Notes under the pieces: model-generated
The model's database searches: none
What the model was told of the DNA's origin: nothing
Seen by the model: the letters and a program-made list of their open reading frames with translations, nothing else
From: Dactylosporangium sucinum
Lineage (GTDB): Bacteria; Actinomycetota; Actinomycetes; Mycobacteriales; Micromonosporaceae
Length of the DNA: 33,189 nt
Reading direction: 5' to 3'
Assembly: GCF_014647515.1 (NCBI RefSeq)
Contig: NZ_BMPI01000003.1
Location: 245,836 to 279,024, forward strand
Position numbers and translations under genes: made by a program
In this document: piece by piece, positions 8,040 through 15,649 of the stretch
How positions within the stretch are numbered: position 1 is the first letter of the stretch
Layout of the letters: every line of letters begins with the position of its first letter

Positions 8040-8630
8040 ATGAAGCGTTTGCTGCTGGCCGGATCCATCGCCTGCGCCACCATCCTGTTCACCGCCGCCT
8101 GCGGCGACGACAAGAAGGCCGACACCCCCGCCGCCGCGCCCCCGGCCACCACGTCGGCCGCCCCGGCCGCCGACGCGTCGGGCAGCGCCGCGCCCAGCGG
8201 GTCGGCCAAGGCGTCCGGCGCCGCCTCCGGCAAGGCGGGCCAGTTGAGCTTCCAGACCGTGGGGAAGCTGACCGGCGAGCTGTTCACCAAGGACCCGAAC
8301 TGCCCGGTCGGGCAGTGGGACGCGAACTCGACCGGCGTCGACGCGAAGTACCGCTCCGCCGTGGCGAGCTTCAAGCAGTTCGACTGCTACGAGAAGAAGG
8401 GCGACGCGATGCCGCGCCGCGTCCAGCAGGCCATCTTCGTCGAGTTCAAGTCGACCAACGCGGCCAAGGCCTACGCGCAGGACCAGGCCAAGATGTACCC
8501 GACGCTCATCGTCGGTGACACCGTGGTCGTCGCCGGCACCGGCCTCAAGGACACGGACATGAAGGCGTACCTGGAATCGGTCCAGGAAACCGCCGGTGGC
8601 GCCGGTCAGATCCTCGGCGCGAAGGCTTAA
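8040..8630 (+). CDS. Secreted lipoprotein, unknown function
   Basis: The 196-residue protein has a basic N-terminus (MKRLLLAGSIACATILFTAAC) whose lipobox predicts lipidation at Cys21. A long Ala/Pro/Ser linker follows. The globular C-terminal part (about 70-196) contains two cysteines (NCPVGQWD and FDCYEKKG) and the ending TAGGAGQILGAKA. The linker suggests attachment near the cell wall. I chose ATG 8040 because the signal peptide starts there; ATG 8022, six codons earlier, is also possible. The first part of the upstream gap (7865-8021) shows no feature I can name. I do not recognise the domain. Confidence 0.75.
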   Translation: MKRLLLAGSIACATILFTAACGDDKKADTPAAAPPATTSAAPAADASGSAAPSGSAKASGAASGKAGQLSFQTVGKLTGELFTKDPNCPVGQWDANSTGVDAKYRSAVASFKQFDCYEKKGDAMPRRVQQAIFVEFKSTNAAKAYAQDQAKMYPTLIVGDTVVVAGTGLKDTDMKAYLESVQETAGGAGQILGAKA

Positions 8631-8664
8631 ATTCGCAGCTCAATCCCTTAATTCGAGTCTCGTA

Positions 8665-8694
8665 TTGACTTGTGGTCCGAGGCGGGAATAGCCT
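8665..8694 (+). promoter_or_regulatory. Sigma70-type promoter of the ricin/beta-helix gene
   Basis: TTGACT (8665-8670) and TAGCCT (8689-8694) are separated by 18 bp and fit the main actinobacterial sigma-factor consensus well. Transcription would begin near 8701, about 100 bp before GTG 8802. The promoter is embedded in the compound palindrome at 8674-8745, which suggests repressor control. Confidence 0.6.
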
Positions 8695-8745
8695 CCGGTG
8701 GATCTGTGAGGTTGCCTTACAGATCCACCCACCCGCCCTCGGACC
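8674..8745. promoter_or_regulatory. Large compound inverted repeat overlapping the promoter
   Basis: Outer arms: GGTCCGAGGCGGG (8674-8686) pairs with 8732-8745 with a single bulged C. Inner arms: GGTGGATCTGT (8697-8707) pairs perfectly with ACAGATCCACC (8719-8729) across an 11-nt loop. The left spacer between the arms contains the -10 box. It could be an operator, a 5'-leader hairpin (inner arms only), or the terminator of the upstream lipoprotein gene. Confidence 0.75.
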
Positions 8746-8801
8746 CGCCCCCGACACGGGTCCTTCGGTGTGGGCCGCCCCTGCCCAGAAGGGACCCGCC
8801 C

Positions 8802-10982
8802 GTGACCCCCACCCGTTCCAGGCCGCGCCTGCGGCTCGGTCTCGCCGCCCTGGCGACCGTGCTCGTGGCCGCCGGCATCGCGTTCGTCAGCATGAGCACC
8901 GCGTCGGCGGCGACCGTCGGCGCGATCACCGGCTACGGCGGCAAGTGCGTCGACGTCGCCGCGGCCAGCAGCGCCAACGGCACCCAGGTGCAGCTGTACA
9001 CCTGCAACGGCACCGCCGCCCAGCAGTGGACCGTCGGCGACGACGGCACCATCCGGGCCCTCGGCAAGTGCCTCGACGTGGCCGCGGCCAGCAGCGCCAA
9101 CGGCACGAAGGTGCAGATCTACGACTGCAACGGCACCGCCGCGCAGTCGTGGAGCCGCAACAGCGACGGCACGCTCCGCGCCCTCGGCAAGTGCCTCGAC
9201 GCCACCGGACCCAGCTCCGCGGACGGCACGCCGCTGCAGATCTGGGACTGCTTCGCCAGCGCCAACCAGCAATGGACGCTCCCAGGAGGCACCACGCCAC
9301 CCACCAGCACCCCGCCGTCGAACGGGACCAACCCGGACCTCGGTCCGAACGTGTCGATCTTCGACCCGTCGATGTCGGCCGCGACCATCCAGAGCCGGCT
9401 GAACCAGGTGTTCAACAGCCAGGTCACCAACCAGTTCGGGACCCAGCGGTACGCGCTGCTGTTCAAGCCCGGCACCTACAACGTCGACGCCAACGTCGGC
9501 TTCTACACCCAGGTCGCGGGCCTCGGCCTCTCGCCCGACCAGGTCACCATCAACGGCGCCGTGCACGCCGAGGCCGACTGGTGGCCGGACGGCTCGCAGA
9601 ACGCGACGCAGAACTTCTGGCGCTCGGCCGAGAACCTGTCGGTCACCCCCAACGGTGGCCTGGACCGCTGGGCGGTGTCGCAGGCCGCGCCGTACCGGCG
9701 GATGCACGTCCGCGGCAACCTCGCGCTGTCCGACGGTGGCTGGTCGTCCGGCGGCTGGATCTCCGACAGCAAGATCGACGGGCAGATCCAGTCCGGATCG
9801 CAGCAGCAGTGGATCACCCGTAACTCGGCGATCGGCAGCTGGAGCGGCTCCAACTGGAACCAGGTGTTCGTCGGCACCAGCGGCGCCCCGGCCAACAGCT
9901 TCCCCAACCCGCCGTTCACGACGGTCGGCAGCACGCCGGTCGTGCGCGAGAAGCCGTTCCTGTACGTCGACGGCGCCGGCGCCTACCAGGTGTTCGTCCC
10001 GGCGCTGCGGACGAACTCCAGCGGCAACAGCTGGCAGAGCGGCACCACCGCGGGCAGTTCGCTGCCGATCAGCCAGTTCTACATCGTGAAGGCCGGCGCC
10101 ACGGCCGCCTCCATCAACGCGGCCCTCGCCGCCGGGCAGAACCTGCTGTTCACCCCCGGCGTGTACCACGTGAACGACACGATCCGGATCACCCGCCCGA
10201 ACACCGTGGTCCTGGGCCTCGGCCTGGCCACGATCCTGCCGGACAACGGCGTGACCGCGATGACCGTCGCCGACGTCGACGGCGTGAAGGTGGCCGGCAT
10301 CCTGTTCGACGCCGGCACCGTCAACTCGCCCGTCCTCATGGAGGTCGGGCCGTCCGGTTCGTCGGCCGACCATTCCGCCAACCCGACCTCGCTGCACGAC
10401 GTGTTCTTCCGGGTCGGCGGCTCGGTGGCCGGCAAGGCGACGGTCAGCCTGCGGGTCAACAGCAACAACGTGATCGGCGACCACATGTGGATCTGGCGCG
10501 CCGACCACGGCAACGGCGGCACGGTCGGCTGGACGATCAACACCGGCGCCAACGGCCTGGTCGTCAACGGCAACAACGTGACCATGTACGGCCTCTTCGT
10601 CGAGCACTACCAGCAGTACCAGGTGATCTGGAACGGCAACGGCGGCCGCACGTACTTCTTCCAGAACGAGATCCCCTACGACGTGCCGAACCAGGCATCC
10701 TGGTCGAGCGGCGGCGGGGCCCAGGGCTGGGCGGCGTACAAGGTGGCCAACTCGGTGACCACGCACGAGGCCTGGGGGCTGGGCAGCTACTGCTACTTCA
10801 GCACCAACCCCAGCGTCGTGCTGGGCCACTCGTTCGAGGTGCCGCAGACGGCGAACGTCAAGTTCCACAACATGGTGACCGTGTCGCTGGGCGGCACGGG
10901 GACGATCGCGCACATCATCAACAACACCGGCGGCCCGTCGAACTCCTCGACGAACGTGGCCAACTGGGTCAACTTCCCGTAG
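8802..10982 (+). CDS. Secreted ricin-lectin plus parallel beta-helix protein (probable carbohydrate-active enzyme)
   Basis: The 726-residue protein has a signal peptide ending near ASA|ATVG (about 37). A ricin-type beta-trefoil (about 38-160) follows, made of three 41-residue repeats, each opening GKCxD and ending in a Q-x-W/S-x-W motif. A Pro/Thr linker (161-178) leads to a long domain (180-726) rich in short beta-strand turns (LLFTPGVYHVNDTIRITRPN, VADVDGVKVAGILFDAG). It looks like a GH55/pectate-lyase-type right-handed beta-helix. Relatives are often mislabelled adenylyl cyclase in databases, from memory. The lectin should bring it to plant or fungal polysaccharide; the reaction is unknown. 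Start GTG 8802 has AAGGGA at 8789-8794. The gene is monocistronic between a palindromic promoter and a strong hairpin. Confidence 0.85.
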   Translation: MTPTRSRPRLRLGLAALATVLVAAGIAFVSMSTASAATVGAITGYGGKCVDVAAASSANGTQVQLYTCNGTAAQQWTVGDDGTIRALGKCLDVAAASSANGTKVQIYDCNGTAAQSWSRNSDGTLRALGKCLDATGPSSADGTPLQIWDCFASANQQWTLPGGTTPPTSTPPSNGTNPDLGPNVSIFDPSMSAATIQSRLNQVFNSQVTNQFGTQRYALLFKPGTYNVDANVGFYTQVAGLGLSPDQVTINGAVHAEADWWPDGSQNATQNFWRSAENLSVTPNGGLDRWAVSQAAPYRRMHVRGNLALSDGGWSSGGWISDSKIDGQIQSGSQQQWITRNSAIGSWSGSNWNQVFVGTSGAPANSFPNPPFTTVGSTPVVREKPFLYVDGAGAYQVFVPALRTNSSGNSWQSGTTAGSSLPISQFYIVKAGATAASINAALAAGQNLLFTPGVYHVNDTIRITRPNTVVLGLGLATILPDNGVTAMTVADVDGVKVAGILFDAGTVNSPVLMEVGPSGSSADHSANPTSLHDVFFRVGGSVAGKATVSLRVNSNNVIGDHMWIWRADHGNGGTVGWTINTGANGLVVNGNNVTMYGLFVEHYQQYQVIWNGNGGRTYFFQNEIPYDVPNQASWSSGGGAQGWAAYKVANSVTTHEAWGLGSYCYFSTNPSVVLGHSFEVPQTANVKFHNMVTVSLGGTGTIAHIINNTGGPSNSSTNVANWVNFP

Positions 10983-10996
10983 CCGGCGCTCTGCAC

Positions 10997-11045
10997 GCAC
11001 AGACGTTGGTCGATCTACCTCTCGTGGATCGACCAACGTCTGTGC
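10997..11045 (+). terminator. Perfect 19-bp stem hairpin after the beta-helix gene
   Basis: GCACAGACGTTGGTCGATC (10997-11015) is exactly complementary to 11027-11045, with an 11-nt loop. It begins 15 nt after the stop codon. There is no U-tract, which is common for actinobacterial terminators. It separates the beta-helix gene from cobK. Confidence 0.8.
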
Positions 11046-11136
11046 GAGTCCGGTCCGGCCGGTGCGGTGCCGGTCTGCGGCGCGGGGACGGCCGGCATCC
11101 GGGCGAACGCGTGCCGAGCCGCCACCCTTGGTGGCC

Positions 11137-11142
11137 TAGGCT
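11137..11142 (+). promoter_or_regulatory. -10 box, probable leaderless start of cobK
   Basis: TAGGCT fits TAnnnT and ends 6 nt before GTG 11149, placing the transcription start at or next to the start codon. There is no Shine-Dalgarno sequence and no clear -35 box. Confidence 0.5.
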
Positions 11143-11148
11143 GGCGCG

Positions 11149-11898
11149 GTGCGCACGGTGCTCATCCTCGGCGGTACCGGCGAGGCCAGGCGCCTCGCCA
11201 CGGCCCTGTGCGCGGCCGGCTCCTGGCGGGTGATCTCGTCCCTGGCCGGCCGCGTGGCCCAGCCGGTCCGGCCGCCCGGCGAGGTCCGCGTCGGCGGCTT
11301 CGGCGGCCCGGCTGGCCTGGCGGCCTACGCCCGCGCCGAGCACGTCTCGGTGATCGTGGACGCCACGCACCCGTTCGCGGCCCGGATGACGGCCAACGCC
11401 GCCGCCGCGGGCGTCCCGCTGCTCGTCCTGCGCCGCCCGGGCTGGCTTGCCGGGCCGGGCGACCGCTGGCAGCGGGTCCCGTCCCTGGCGGCCGCGGCGT
11501 CGTCGGTCCGCGAGGCGTCCCGGGTGTTCCTGACGACGGGCCGCCAGTCGCTGCCGGCGTTCGCGCACCTGACGGCGCCGTGGTTCCTGTCGCGCAGCGT
11601 GGATCCGCCGGAGCCCCCGGTGCCGCCGCGGCTGGAGGTCCTGCTGGACCGCGGCCCGTTCACGGTGGAGGGCGAGACGGCCCTGCTCCGCGACCGCGCG
11701 ATCGACGTCCTGGTGACCAAGGACAGCGGCGGCGGCCTGACCGCCGCCAAGCTCACGGCCGCCCGCACGCTGGGGATCCCGGTGGTGATGGTCGACCGCC
11801 CGCCCCTCCCGCCGGACGTCGAGGTCACCCACACGGTCCCCGAGCTGCTCGCCCGCCTGGACACGCTCGGCGACCCTAGGATTGGCGGCCGTGACTGA
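11149..11898 (+). CDS. cobK: Precorrin-6A reductase
   Basis: The 249-residue protein is a CobK/CbiJ reductase, which uses NADPH to reduce precorrin-6A to precorrin-6B in the corrin ring pathway. The N-terminal dinucleotide-binding segment is VLILGGTGEARRLA. The family motif DATHPFAARMTANA lies at about 74-87, and DVLVTKDSGGGLTAAKL at about 185-201. The length is normal for the family. Start GTG 11149 is probably leaderless (TAGGCT 6 nt upstream). It lies 4 kb from the cobIJ-cobH-cobG run and on the other strand, separated by DUF72, DeoR, HAD and MFS genes, so it is regulated independently. No cobalamin riboswitch precedes it. Confidence 0.93.
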   Translation: MRTVLILGGTGEARRLATALCAAGSWRVISSLAGRVAQPVRPPGEVRVGGFGGPAGLAAYARAEHVSVIVDATHPFAARMTANAAAAGVPLLVLRRPGWLAGPGDRWQRVPSLAAAASSVREASRVFLTTGRQSLPAFAHLTAPWFLSRSVDPPEPPVPPRLEVLLDRGPFTVEGETALLRDRAIDVLVTKDSGGGLTAAKLTAARTLGIPVVMVDRPPLPPDVEVTHTVPELLARLDTLGDPRIGGRD

Positions 11899-11952
11899 GT
11901 TTCGACGCTGGCGGGATTCCGCCGACTTCGGCGACGAGCAGCTGAAGATCGC

Positions 11953-12846
11953 CTAGACGGCGCGGAGGCCGCGGCGCGGGGCCGGGGCGGACAGCAGTTC
12001 GGCCAGGCGTTCGCCGTCGCGTTGGGCCTGGCCGGCGCAGCAGGTGTTCATCAGGACGTGCAGCTCGTCCGCGTCCGCCGACAGGTGGCGGAGGCGGGCG
12101 GCCCAGTCCTCCAGCTCGCGGTCCGAGTAGGTGTACTCCTTCGCGCCGCGCTCCCAGCCGTCGCTGTGGCCGTGGAAGCGGACCACCGCCGGCTCGGCCG
12201 TCACCGCGAGCAGCGGCGGGACCGACGACTCCAGGCCCTGGGGCATGTCCACGCACACGTACGACGCGCCAGCCGAGCGGAGCAGGCCCAGCGTCTCGGC
12301 GGCGCGGGTGCCCTCGAACCAGGAGTGGTGGCGGAGCTCGACCGCCGCCGGGCGGTGCTGGCAGCGCTCGACCGCGTCCAGGACGCGACGGACCGCCGCC
12401 GGGCCGTACGCGAGCCACGGCGGGAAGCCCAGCGTCACCGTTCCCAGCTTGCCCGCGCCGTCGAGCGGGTCCAGGGCCTGGTGGAAGCGGTGCCACAGCT
12501 CCTCGACCGCCTCCTCCGGCAGGTCGCGGCGGCGCAGCCGGAGGGTGACGTCCACGCCGTCGGGGCGCAGGTCCGCCGGCAGCGCGGCCAGGCGGGTCGG
12601 GTGGCCGGTCAGCAGGCCGAACGCCTTCACGTCGAAGGTGAAGCCGTCCGGGGTCGCCGCCGCCCACGCCGCCGTCGTCTCCGCGGCCGGGATCGCGTGG
12701 AAGCCGGTGTCGGCCTCGACCAGGTCGAAGCGGCTCGCGTAGTAGGCCAGGCGGCCGGCCGGGGTACGCACCGAGCGCGGGTACCAGCCCGAGGCGAGCA
12801 GCTGCCGGTCCGCCCACGAGGAGGTGCCGAGCCGAATCACACCCAT
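11953..12846 (-). CDS. DUF72 (YecE-like) TIM-barrel protein
   Basis: The protein has 297 residues from ATG 12846. It begins MGVIRLGTSSWADRQLL, the standard opening of DUF72 proteins. Later motifs are FDLVEADTGFHAIP, FTFDVKAFGLLTGHP, AVELRHHSWFEGTRA, VVRFHGHSDGWERGAKEYTYS and the C-terminal LHVLMNTCCAGQAQRDGERL. The family has a TIM-barrel fold and no firmly assigned reaction. In-frame starts at 12855 and 12933 would add 3 or 29 residues; the extra N-terminus is not family-like, and ATG 12846 leaves room for a promoter shared with the divergent DeoR gene. Its stop overlaps the stop of a 21-codon plus-strand reading frame. Confidence 0.85.
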   Translation of the reverse strand: MGVIRLGTSSWADRQLLASGWYPRSVRTPAGRLAYYASRFDLVEADTGFHAIPAAETTAAWAAATPDGFTFDVKAFGLLTGHPTRLAALPADLRPDGVDVTLRLRRRDLPEEAVEELWHRFHQALDPLDGAGKLGTVTLGFPPWLAYGPAAVRRVLDAVERCQHRPAAVELRHHSWFEGTRAAETLGLLRSAGASYVCVDMPQGLESSVPPLLAVTAEPAVVRFHGHSDGWERGAKEYTYSDRELEDWAARLRHLSADADELHVLMNTCCAGQAQRDGERLAELLSAPAPRRGLRAV

Positions 12847-12913
12847 GTAATTCATGACACCGCGAACGGCCCCTGGAGGCAAATCCGGGGCCGGCCGAGG
12901 CCGCCCGAACAAC

Positions 12914-12988
12914 GTGAACACCTGGGCAGACATAACTAACAGACTTTGTGTTCAAAACGTTGATGATGCGGGCTCGGATGGTGTTCAC
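12914..12988. promoter_or_regulatory. Candidate operator: repeated GTGTTCA motifs between DUF72 and DeoR genes
   Basis: GTGAACACC (12914-12922) and its exact reverse complement GGTGTTCAC (12980-12988) flank a third half-site GTGTTCA (12948-12954), near the centre of the pair. DeoR-type repressors often bind spaced repeats and loop DNA, so autoregulation by the adjacent regulator is a reasonable inference. Confidence 0.4.
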
Positions 12989-13751
12989 TGACGGTGTGAC
13001 GATCAGCGGCCGCCACCGGCGGATCCTGGACGCGGTCCAGCGGGCCGGCCGGCTCGGCGTCACGCAGCTGGCGGAGCTGACCGGCACCTCCGAGATGACC
13101 GTGCGCCGGGACCTGGAGCGGCTGGCCGACCGGCGAATGCTGGAGCGCTACCGCGGCGGCGCGCGCAGTCTCACCCTGCGTGGCGAGGAGCCGCCCTTCG
13201 CCGTGCGCGCGAGCGAGGGGCAGGAGGCCAAACGCCGCATCGCCGAGGCGGTCGCCGCCCTCATCGCCGACGGTGAGGCCGTGGTGCTCGACAGCGGCAC
13301 CACCTGCCTGGAGGTCGCCCGCCTGCTCACGCCGCGCCGGCTCACGGTGATGCCGCTGTCCATGCACGCGGCCAACGCGCTTGCCGGCGCTCCCCAGCTG
13401 CGGCTGCTGCTGCCCGGCGGTGAGCCGCGCCCCGACGAGCTCGCGCTCACCGGCCCCCTCGCGGAGGCGTCGCTGGCCGCGCTGCGGTTCGACACCGCGG
13501 TCCTCGGCTGCTGCGGGCTGACCGCGGACGGGATGACCGCCTACGACCTCGCCGACGCGGCGATCAAGCGGGCGATCATCGCCTCGGCGCACCGCGTCGT
13601 CGTGGCCGCCGAACCGGCCAAGCTCTCCCGCACGGCCCTGGCGTTCGTGGCGCCCGTCTCCGCGCTCAGCATGGTCGTCACCACCGACGACGCTGCCGAG
13701 GAGGACACGACCGCCCTCACCGCCGCCGGCACCATCGTCCACAGGGTGTGA
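12978..13751 (+). CDS. DeoR/GlpR-family transcriptional regulator
   Basis: An N-terminal DeoR winged helix-turn-helix (GRHRRILDAVQRAGRLG, LAELTGTSEMTVRRDLERL) is followed by the DeoRC sugar-phosphate-sensing domain. Diagnostic segments are IADGEAVVLDSGTTCLEVA, LALTGPLAEASLAALRFDTA, GMTAYDLADAAIKRAII and HRVVVAAEPAKLSRTA. The start is uncertain: ATG 12963, 12966 or 12978, or GTG 12948 or 12996, since none has a clear ribosome binding site. GTG 12996 gives the most family-like N-terminus. The stop overlaps the start of the HAD gene in a GTGA motif, so the two are co-translated. The likely ligand is a phosphorylated sugar or polyol, perhaps the substrate of that phosphatase. Confidence 0.85.
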   Translation: MVFTDGVTISGRHRRILDAVQRAGRLGVTQLAELTGTSEMTVRRDLERLADRRMLERYRGGARSLTLRGEEPPFAVRASEGQEAKRRIAEAVAALIADGEAVVLDSGTTCLEVARLLTPRRLTVMPLSMHAANALAGAPQLRLLLPGGEPRPDELALTGPLAEASLAALRFDTAVLGCCGLTADGMTAYDLADAAIKRAIIASAHRVVVAAEPAKLSRTALAFVAPVSALSMVVTTDDAAEEDTTALTAAGTIVHRV

Positions 13752-14383
13752 TCAACATGTACGACGTCGTCCTGTTCGACCTGTTCGGTGTCATCGCCCG
13801 CCACCAGTCCCCGGCGGCCAAGGGCGTGCTGGCCGCGACGGCCGGCGCCCCGGCCACCGAGTTCTGGGACGTCTACTGGCGCCTGCGTGCGCCCTACGAC
13901 GCGGGCCAGGTCACCGGCGCCGAGTACTGGCGACGGGTCGCCACCGCGCTGGGCACGACCTTCGACGACGAGCGGGTCGACGCCCTCGTCGTCGCGGACG
14001 TCGCGAGCTGGAGCGCCGTCGACGACGACATGGTGGCCCTGGTCGAGCGGACCGCGGCGGCGGGTGTGCGCCTGGCGCTGCTGTCGAACATCCCCGAGGA
14101 GCTGGCGAGCCACTACGAGCGGCACCACGGCCGGTGGCTGCGGCACTTCGACCTCGTCGCCTTCTCCTGCCGCATCGGCCGGGCCAAGCCCAACCCCGAC
14201 GCGTACCGCTGGTGCTGCAACGAGCTCGGCGTGACACCCGGGCGCGTGCTGTTCATCGACGACCGCGCCGAGAACCTCGACGCCGCCGGCCGGCTCGGCC
14301 TGCACACCCACCTGTTCACCGGCCCCGCCGCCACGGCCCGGGCGATCGAACCCGCAGGGCCGCAACCCACGTCCACGGCCTGA
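13748..14383 (+). CDS. HAD-superfamily hydrolase
   Basis: The protein has 211 residues if started at GTG 13748, which overlaps the DeoR stop by 4 nt; ATG 13757 is three codons in. The HAD motifs are all visible: motif I VVLFDLFGV, motif II LALLSNIP, motif III Lys in RAKPNPDAY and motif IV FIDDRAENLDAA. Motif I has Phe where phosphatases have the second Asp (DxD). This resembles the dehalogenase/epoxide-hydrolase-like branch (DxYG) more than classical phosphatases, so the reaction is uncertain. The coupling to a DeoR regulator suggests a role in sugar-phosphate metabolism. It is convergent with the MFS gene at 14416. Confidence 0.85.
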   Translation: MINMYDVVLFDLFGVIARHQSPAAKGVLAATAGAPATEFWDVYWRLRAPYDAGQVTGAEYWRRVATALGTTFDDERVDALVVADVASWSAVDDDMVALVERTAAAGVRLALLSNIPEELASHYERHHGRWLRHFDLVAFSCRIGRAKPNPDAYRWCCNELGVTPGRVLFIDDRAENLDAAGRLGLHTHLFTGPAATARAIEPAGPQPTSTA

Positions 14384-14415
14384 ACGCGCCGTCGAACCCG
14401 GGCGCCGGCCGGCGG

Positions 14416-15615
14416 CTACCGCCCGATGACCGTGCGGGCGCCCGCCACCACCGCGGCGCCCGCGCCGAGCACCAGCGCCAGCCCGGCCAGCCCGGCCCCG
14501 AGCGTCGCCGCGGCGGCAACGGCGCCGACCAGCAGCGGGCCGCCCGCGTCGCCGAGCTCCCGGCCGACCTCGGCGGCGCCCATCGTCTGCCCCAGCCGCT
14601 CCTGCGGCGTGCTCGCGGCCAGGTGCGCGAACCCCAGCGGCGTCACCACCCCGGTGCCGGCCCCGACCGCGACCGCCGCCACCACGAGCCCGGCGACGCC
14701 GACGGCCCCGGCCAGCCCGTCACCGCCGCTGACCGCGGCGATCGCCAGCCCGGCGGCGGCCAGGACCAGCCCCGCCGCCATGCCCGGGCCGTCGCCGATA
14801 CGGCCGGCGTCCCGGGCCCGGCCGGCCCACGGCTGCACCAGCGCGGCGACCGCCGCCAGCAGCGACACCACCGCCCCGGTCACCAGCGGCGGCAGCCCGT
14901 CCCGGGCCCCGGCCACCGGCAGGAACCCCACCCCGACGCTCAGCGCCGCGGTCGCCCCGGCGAGCGCCACGGTCGGGCGGACGAAGCCCGCGGCGGTCAG
15001 CCGGCGCACGAGGTCGGCCACCGTCTGGCGGGACTTGGGCAGCGGCGGCGCGGCCGGCACCGCGACCGCGGCCCAGCCCGCCACGGCGACGGCGAGGACG
15101 GCGAGGGTGGTGAACAGCAGCCCGTACCCGCCGACGGTGACCAGGACCCCGCCGAGCAGCGGGCCGGTCGTGTACCCGAGGCCCTTCCACGCGCCGTAGC
15201 TGCCGAACGCCCGCCCGTGCCGCGCGCCCGGCTGCAGCCGCGCGACCAGCGCACCGGCCGCGGGGGAGAACGCCGCGGCGGCCGCGCCCTGGCCCAGCCG
15301 GGCCACGCCGACCAGCCCGGCGTCGCCGGCGACCACGAACGCGGCCGAGGCGGCGGCGAAGGCGAGCAGCCCGCCGAGCAGGACCGGCCGCGGCCCGACC
15401 CGGTCGGCGAGCGCGCCGAAGACCGGCTTGAGCAGGACCTCCGCGCCGTCGTACACGGCCAGCAGCAGCCCCAGCGTGAGCAGCGACGCGTGCCCGGACT
15501 GGGTGAACCCGCCGAGGCTCGCGGCCACGCTGTGCGCGCCGAACGCCGTGACGAACCCGGCCGCGAACAGCGGCACCAGGCGTGCCCGCGGCGCCGGTCC
15601 GGACGCCACGCCCAC
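14416..15615 (-). CDS. MFS transporter downstream of cobIJ
   Basis: The 399-residue protein has twelve hydrophobic segments and the MFS loop motif GALADRVGPRPVLLGG after helix 2. Segments such as GLGQ-like ARLGQGAAAAAFSPAAGALV and a central loop AAPPLPKSRQTVADLVRRL separate the two halves. It looks like a drug/metabolite:H+ antiporter. Start GTG 15615 has GGAGGAGG about 6 nt upstream. It begins 34 bp after the cobIJ stop on the same strand and is probably the last gene of the cobG-cobH-cobIJ transcript. Export of a corrinoid intermediate or a metal is possible from position alone. No substrate-specific motif is recognisable. Confidence 0.82.
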   Translation of the reverse strand: MGVASGPAPRARLVPLFAAGFVTAFGAHSVAASLGGFTQSGHASLLTLGLLLAVYDGAEVLLKPVFGALADRVGPRPVLLGGLLAFAAASAAFVVAGDAGLVGVARLGQGAAAAAFSPAAGALVARLQPGARHGRAFGSYGAWKGLGYTTGPLLGGVLVTVGGYGLLFTTLAVLAVAVAGWAAVAVPAAPPLPKSRQTVADLVRRLTAAGFVRPTVALAGATAALSVGVGFLPVAGARDGLPPLVTGAVVSLLAAVAALVQPWAGRARDAGRIGDGPGMAAGLVLAAAGLAIAAVSGGDGLAGAVGVAGLVVAAVAVGAGTGVVTPLGFAHLAASTPQERLGQTMGAAEVGRELGDAGGPLLVGAVAAAATLGAGLAGLALVLGAGAAVVAGARTVIGR

Positions 15616-15649
15616 GGGCCACCTCCTCCAAACGTCGGTCCGCCGCTCC

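Noticed and set aside
14403..14414. CGCCGGCCGGCG palindrome between the HAD and MFS genes
   Set aside because: Short, loopless and expected in sequence of this GC content; not convincing as a terminator.
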